From Verrucomicrobia bacterium UBA2970 (GTDB lineage Bacteria; Verrucomicrobiota; Verrucomicrobiia; Limisphaerales; AAA164-E04), in assembly GCA_002348345.1 (NCBI GenBank), contig DEAY01000181.1, positions 1,648 to 11,637 on the forward strand: a stretch of 9,990 nt of DNA, read 5' to 3'. Shown here in pieces: positions 6,575 to 9,990 of the stretch. The stretch's first letter is position 1. Every line of letters starts with the position of its first letter. Both the position numbers and the translations under genes were made by a program. The notes below the pieces were generated by a model. It saw only the letters and a list, made by a program, of their open reading frames with translations, was not told where the DNA came from and made no database searches.

Positions 6575-7282
6575 ATGAACTCGGTCGTTATCGTGGCTGC
6601 GGGGAAGGGAACCCGGATGGGAGAAGGGGTCGACAAGCTGTTCCTGACCGCGTGTGGGGAACCGGTCATTGTTCATAGTTGGCGTCGATTTGATCGGTCG
6701 TTGCTTGTCGATGAGATCGTATTGGTGATTCGGGAGGAAAGGCGGGAGGAGTTTCTCCGTCTGGGGGGAGCGGTCAAGACGACCAAGCCCTTCCGCTTGG
6801 TCGCGGGGGGGGCGGCGCGACAGGATTCGGTATGGAACGGGTTGGAGGCAACCTCGGACCGTTCCTCATTGGTTGCGATTCACGACGGGGCCAGACCGTG
6901 TGTGTCGGAGGAGATCATCAAGGACTGTTTTGAGGCCGCGGGCCGAATCGGTGCCAGTGTCGCGGCCCAACGCGTGACCGATACCCTGAAGGAGGCTTCC
7001 GAGGAGAATCTGATCGAGAGAAACATTGATCGGTCTCGATTGTGGGCGGTGCAGACGCCCCAGGTCTTTCGGCGGGCAATCCTCAAAAAGGCAATGGCTG
7101 AGGTGCGTGACCGGGAATTACAGGTGACCGATGACACGGCCGCCTGCGAGGCAATTGGCCAATGCGTGTTTTTGGTGGAAAGCGTCGCGCCCAATCCAAA
7201 AGTCACGGTGCCCTCCGATTTGCCGTTCGTGGAGTGGTTGCTGAGCCGATCGAACGAGACACCGTCTTGTTCCCGGTTGTGA
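6575..7282 (+). CDS. ispD: 2-C-methyl-D-erythritol 4-phosphate cytidylyltransferase IspD
   Basis: IspD transfers CMP from CTP to 2-C-methyl-D-erythritol 4-phosphate, the third step of the MEP pathway to isoprenoid precursors. The 235-residue protein has the usual length and every signature in order: the nucleotide loop VAAGKGTRMG with R14 and K21, GGAARQDSVWNGL, IHDGARPCV (102-110), the substrate block AAQRVTDTLK, LWAVQTPQVF, TDDTAACEAIG and APNPKVTVPSDL with K209. The ATG at 6575 sits right before the VVIVAAGKG loop, as in the family. Only GAGG very close to the start serves as a possible ribosome site. It is divergent from eno, and ispF is not adjacent here. A run of eight G (6805-6812) encodes part of Ala-Gly-Gly-Ala. 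No terminator was found after it. Confidence 0.98.
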   Translation: MNSVVIVAAGKGTRMGEGVDKLFLTACGEPVIVHSWRRFDRSLLVDEIVLVIREERREEFLRLGGAVKTTKPFRLVAGGAARQDSVWNGLEATSDRSSLVAIHDGARPCVSEEIIKDCFEAAGRIGASVAAQRVTDTLKEASEENLIERNIDRSRLWAVQTPQVFRRAILKKAMAEVRDRELQVTDDTAACEAIGQCVFLVESVAPNPKVTVPSDLPFVEWLLSRSNETPSCSRL

Positions 7283-7445
7283 GCGGCCTGATTTTCTTTC
7301 TCTCTCATCGCCAAGCCCATCGACAGTGCGTCTTTGGGGGGGGGTTCTTTAGGGGAGAGCCCTGTCTCGATGCGAAGAGAGCTTCCAGAGGGCGTATCAA
7401 GACAAACTTGGCCGGAGGCGGGCAAGGATCGTGAAGGGCTCTGCC

Positions 7446-7474
7446 TTGCTTTCGGGCGGGTCTCTCGTTATGCT
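7446..7474 (+). promoter_or_regulatory. Candidate promoter for ctpA-tsaD
   Basis: TTGCTT (7446-7451) and TATGCT (7469-7474) are spaced by 17 bases, with 3 and 4 of 6 consensus matches. A start near 7481 would give a leader of about 20 bases to the ATG at 7502, which has GGGAG 3 bases before it. The rest of the 219-base ispD-ctpA gap shows only a run of nine G (7336-7344). Confidence 0.35.
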
Positions 7475-7501
7475 GTTGGTGGCGTTTGAACGCGGGAGTC
7501 A

Positions 7502-8821
7502 ATGAAACGGCGCATCATCTATTCTTCGGTTTCCATCATCCTGGGACTCAATCTGTTCCTCGGCTTCTTGATTTATCGATATTCAGCCGAGGCCGCGATC
7601 GAAGATGATCTTTACGACAATCTGGAGCTGTTTTCCCGGGTCCTCGAACGGGTTCGGAGTGATTATGTGGACGGGGAAGGGTTATCTTACTCTAGCTTGA
7701 TTCGGAGTGCCCTGACCGGGATGCTCGGGTCCTTGGACCCTCACAGTCAGTTCATGCCGCCCGTTAAATATAGCGAGCTCCGGAAGGAGACCGAAGGGGC
7801 GTTCGGGGGGGTGGGGATTGTGGTCGGAATCCGCGATGATTACCTCACGGTCATCTCTCCGATGGCCGATACGCCGGCCATGCGGGCGGGCGTCGTGTCC
7901 GGTGACCGGATCGTCCAAATCGAGGGTCGAAATTCGGAGCGGATGGGCCTTCAGGATGCCGTCCAACTTTTGCGTGGGAAGCCGGGCACGGATGTCAAGA
8001 TGACCGTCTTTCGCCCGGGGACGGGGGGGCGGAAGGAGATCCAATTGACGCGGGCGATCATCAAGCTTCAGACGGTCAAGGATTTTTCTGGCGGAACGGC
8101 ATTTGAACTCGGAGAGGACAAGATTGGCTATGTGTGGATCACTCAATTCGGGGAAAAAACCAGCGACGATCTCCAGAAGGCCCTCGACAAGCTCCAGGAG
8201 CATGGAATGGAGTCGCTGATCCTCGATCTTCGAGGCAATCCGGGAGGCTTGCTTGACCAGGCCGTCAGTGTCAGTGAGAAGTTTTTGGAACGCGGTCAGT
8301 TGGTGGTTTCGACCCAGGGACGAAGGAGGGAAATGCGATCCGAACGTTACGCCCGGGCGGGTAATCCGATTCTGGACGTTCCGATGGCGGTCCTGGTGAA
8401 CCGGGGGAGCGCCAGCGCTTCGGAAATCGTTTCCGGATGTCTGCAAGATCTCAAGCGGGCCATCATTGTGGGAGAGCAGACCTTTGGGAAGGGATCGGTG
8501 CAAAGCATCCTGCCCCTCCCTGATGGTTCGGCCCTGCGCTTGACCACCGCGAAGTATTACACCCCGAGCGAAAAGATCATCCACAAGCAAGGGATCACAC
8601 CCGATATCGTCGTGAAGATCAGCAGCGAGGAACAGGAGGCGCTCTTTCTTCAGCGGGCTCCGGGCGGCGTCGAGGCGTTGACCCATCTGAGTGAGGAGGC
8701 GGTCGAGAAAGTGCGTCAGACTCGCGATCTCCAACTGGAGCGGGCGAGAGAGATTCTCAAGGGAATCGACCTTTACTCGAAAGAGATCAAACCGCGACGG
8801 GACGAACTGGCTAGCCAGTAG
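7502..8821 (+). CDS. ctpA: S41 family carboxy-terminal processing protease with PDZ domain
   Basis: This 439-residue protein is an exported or membrane-anchored serine protease that trims or degrades envelope proteins from their C-termini. The N-terminus has a basic start and one hydrophobic segment (about 5-26), probably an anchor. Residues about 36-100 form the N-terminal cap, and a PDZ domain follows (about 100-185; FGGVGIVVG and AGVVSGDRIVQIEG). The S41 core starts near 205, with GYVWITQF and LILDLRGNPGG. The catalytic residues are S305 (GSASASEI), K330 and Q334 (TFGKGSVQ), spaced as in Bacillus CtpB. The ending is a charged, helical tail. The ATG at 7502 has GGGAG close upstream. It lies 49 bases before tsaD on the same strand. 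Two runs of seven G (7805-7811 and 8033-8039) fall at Gly pairs. Confidence 0.96.
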   Translation: MKRRIIYSSVSIILGLNLFLGFLIYRYSAEAAIEDDLYDNLELFSRVLERVRSDYVDGEGLSYSSLIRSALTGMLGSLDPHSQFMPPVKYSELRKETEGAFGGVGIVVGIRDDYLTVISPMADTPAMRAGVVSGDRIVQIEGRNSERMGLQDAVQLLRGKPGTDVKMTVFRPGTGGRKEIQLTRAIIKLQTVKDFSGGTAFELGEDKIGYVWITQFGEKTSDDLQKALDKLQEHGMESLILDLRGNPGGLLDQAVSVSEKFLERGQLVVSTQGRRREMRSERYARAGNPILDVPMAVLVNRGSASASEIVSGCLQDLKRAIIVGEQTFGKGSVQSILPLPDGSALRLTTAKYYTPSEKIIHKQGITPDIVVKISSEEQEALFLQRAPGGVEALTHLSEEAVEKVRQTRDLQLERAREILKGIDLYSKEIKPRRDELASQ

Positions 8822-8870
8822 GGTCCCAGAGTCCCAGCGGGAACGGTTGACAGGGAGGCCTCTGAGCGGT

Positions 8871-9908
8871 GTGAAGGTCCTCGCGTTCGAAAGTAGTTGC
8901 GACGAGACGAGCGTGGCGCTGGTCGATGGTCCCCGAGTCCTCGCCAATGTGGTGGCTTCCCAAATCGCCATCCACCAGGAGTACGGGGGGGTGGTTCCCG
9001 AGATCGCCACGAGACAACATCTCAAGAACCTGCAACCCGTCCTGGCTTCTGTATTTGCCGAAACCGGATTAACGCCGGCGGAGGTGGAAGCGGTTGCGGC
9101 GACGCGGGGTCCAGGCTTGCCGCCGGCCTTGATGATTGGGTTTCGAGCAGCCCAAGGATTTGCATACGCTCGCCGATTGCCCTTCCTTGGACTCCACCAT
9201 CACGAGGCCCACCTCTATTCATCTTGGACCCATGGATCCCCTCCCGAATCGGCGTTCGAGGAGATCAAGCCTTCCGTGTCCTTGATCGTGAGTGGCGGTC
9301 ATACCTTGCTGGTTCATCTCCAGGGTCCCTTGAATCACCGAACCCTTGGCGGCACCATTGACGATGCGGCGGGCGAATGTTTCGACAAGGTGGCCAAGTT
9401 GATTGGTCTTCCCTATCCGGGCGGGCCGGAGGTGGATCGACTCGCGGCCGAAGGGGATCCTGAGGCGTATGCGTTTCCCCGTCCCTTGTTGAAGGAAAAG
9501 ACGGACGATTTCAGTTTCAGCGGGCTCAAGACCTCCGTTCGCTATTTCTTGGAGAAGAATCCCTCTGTCCTGGAACAAGGGCAGGCCATCCGCGATTTGT
9601 GTGCCAGTGTTCAAGCCGCCATCATCGAGGTATTGGTGACCAAAACCCTCCGGGCTGCCGAGCGATTGCGCGTCCATTCGGTGACCGGATCGGGGGGGGT
9701 GGTCTGCAATCGGGGGCTGCGTCAATCGCTGACCCTTGCCTGTCAGGAACGGGGAATCCAACTGAGACTGACCGATCCTCAATTGTGCACGGACAATGCC
9801 GGCATGGTCGGATTACTGGCGCAGCTTCACTATGCTCGGGGCGATCGGCCGATGGTTCAGGATGATGATGTGCTCTCGACGTGGTCCCTCGACGGGAGCT
9901 CAGGTTGA
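8871..9908 (+). CDS. tsaD: tRNA N6-adenosine threonylcarbamoyltransferase TsaD
   Basis: TsaD transfers the threonylcarbamoyl group to A37 of ANN-decoding tRNAs, together with TsaB and TsaE, in the cytoplasm. The 345 residues begin with VLAFESSCDETSVALV, the ASKHA-type phosphate loop. YGGVVPEIATRQH, metal ligands H110 and H114 (HHEAH), SGGHTLLV, IDDAAGECFDKVA, PYPGGPEVD, FSFSGLKT and the third metal ligand D308 (CTDNAGMV) follow in family order. The Gly loop reads GSGGVVCNRGLR. I chose the GTG at 8871 because it places the start two codons before the family N-terminus; the frame stays open upstream into ctpA. A TTG at 8847 is an alternative, and GGGAGG lies 12 bases before the GTG, rather far. 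It is likely co-transcribed with ctpA. Runs of seven and eight G encode Gly pairs. Confidence 0.97.
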   Translation: MKVLAFESSCDETSVALVDGPRVLANVVASQIAIHQEYGGVVPEIATRQHLKNLQPVLASVFAETGLTPAEVEAVAATRGPGLPPALMIGFRAAQGFAYARRLPFLGLHHHEAHLYSSWTHGSPPESAFEEIKPSVSLIVSGGHTLLVHLQGPLNHRTLGGTIDDAAGECFDKVAKLIGLPYPGGPEVDRLAAEGDPEAYAFPRPLLKEKTDDFSFSGLKTSVRYFLEKNPSVLEQGQAIRDLCASVQAAIIEVLVTKTLRAAERLRVHSVTGSGGVVCNRGLRQSLTLACQERGIQLRLTDPQLCTDNAGMVGLLAQLHYARGDRPMVQDDDVLSTWSLDGSSG

Positions 9909-9989
9909 ACGGGAGGGCGTTGACCGAGCCAGAAGGATGCGGGCATTGAGTTCGGCGGCTGGGATCAGGCGTCCCTCCTGCGGGGCCTG
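9900..9989 (-). CDS. Probable C-terminal end of an unidentified leftward gene
   Basis: On the - strand one frame stays open from the window edge to a TGA at 9902-9900. Its 29 codons have the G/C-rich third positions of the neighbours and encode a protein-like sequence (EGRLIPAAELNARILLAR, then a Ser/Thr/Arg tail). It would overlap the tsaD 3' end by 9 bases, tail to tail. I do not recognise the family. A second - strand frame and a short + strand frame from an ATG at 9937 are also open, so the call is tentative. Confidence 0.45.
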   Translation of the reverse strand, partial: QAPQEGRLIPAAELNARILLARSTPSRST

Positions 9990-9990
9990 G

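Noticed and set aside
7283..7501. Gap after ispD checked for a terminator, tRNA or small gene
   Set aside because: A T-rich stretch follows the stop but has no stem before it; no cloverleaf or credible small frame was found, only a weak promoter match.
7682..9025. 447-codon open frame on the - strand opposite ctpA and the tsaD start
   Set aside because: It lies antisense to two genes with intact catalytic motifs, shows no domain, and is typical of the mirror frame of codon-biased GC-rich genes.

Overview
The window reads as ordinary chromosomal DNA from a free-living, moderately GC-rich bacterium. Several gene families here (a DUF5069 protein, a Cys-rich DUF6370-like protein, an exported SAM methyltransferase) are ones I associate with Verrucomicrobiota and Planctomycetota. 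Verrucomicrobiota is my best guess, but it rests on protein style rather than a marker gene. I saw no tRNA, rRNA, insertion sequence, phage gene or CRISPR array.

Layout. At the left edge is the 3' part of a + strand gene for a protein with two tandem copies of a Cys/His domain, closed by a strong intrinsic terminator (548-580). A + strand DUF5069 gene follows (763-1212). It converges, with 8 bases between stops, on a leftward cluster read sppA (3839-2733), an M24 X-Pro peptidase (2701-1571) and a DUF971 protein (1556-1221). Spacings of 31 and 14 bases suggest one operon. A 382-base non-coding stretch (3840-4221) separates sppA from a rightward exported methyltransferase (4222-5037). That gene converges on enolase (6373-5093); the enolase terminator overlaps the methyltransferase stop codon.

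Right half. Enolase and ispD (6575-7282) diverge from a 201-base region holding a good candidate eno promoter and a stem-loop at the predicted 5' end of the eno transcript. After ispD come a 219-base gap with a candidate promoter, a ctpA-type S41 protease (7502-8821) and tsaD (8871-9908), probably co-transcribed. At the right edge the end of an unidentified leftward gene appears to overlap the tsaD 3' end.

Functionally the window mixes housekeeping enzymes (glycolysis, MEP isoprenoid pathway, t6A tRNA modification) with envelope proteolysis (SppA, CtpA, X-Pro peptidase). I do not see a new multi-gene system. The points most worth a second look are the duplicated Cys/His domain with identical ligand spacing, the exported methyltransferase, the many sense-strand runs of seven or more G inside genes, the eno leader stem-loop, and the common outer stem of the two terminators.
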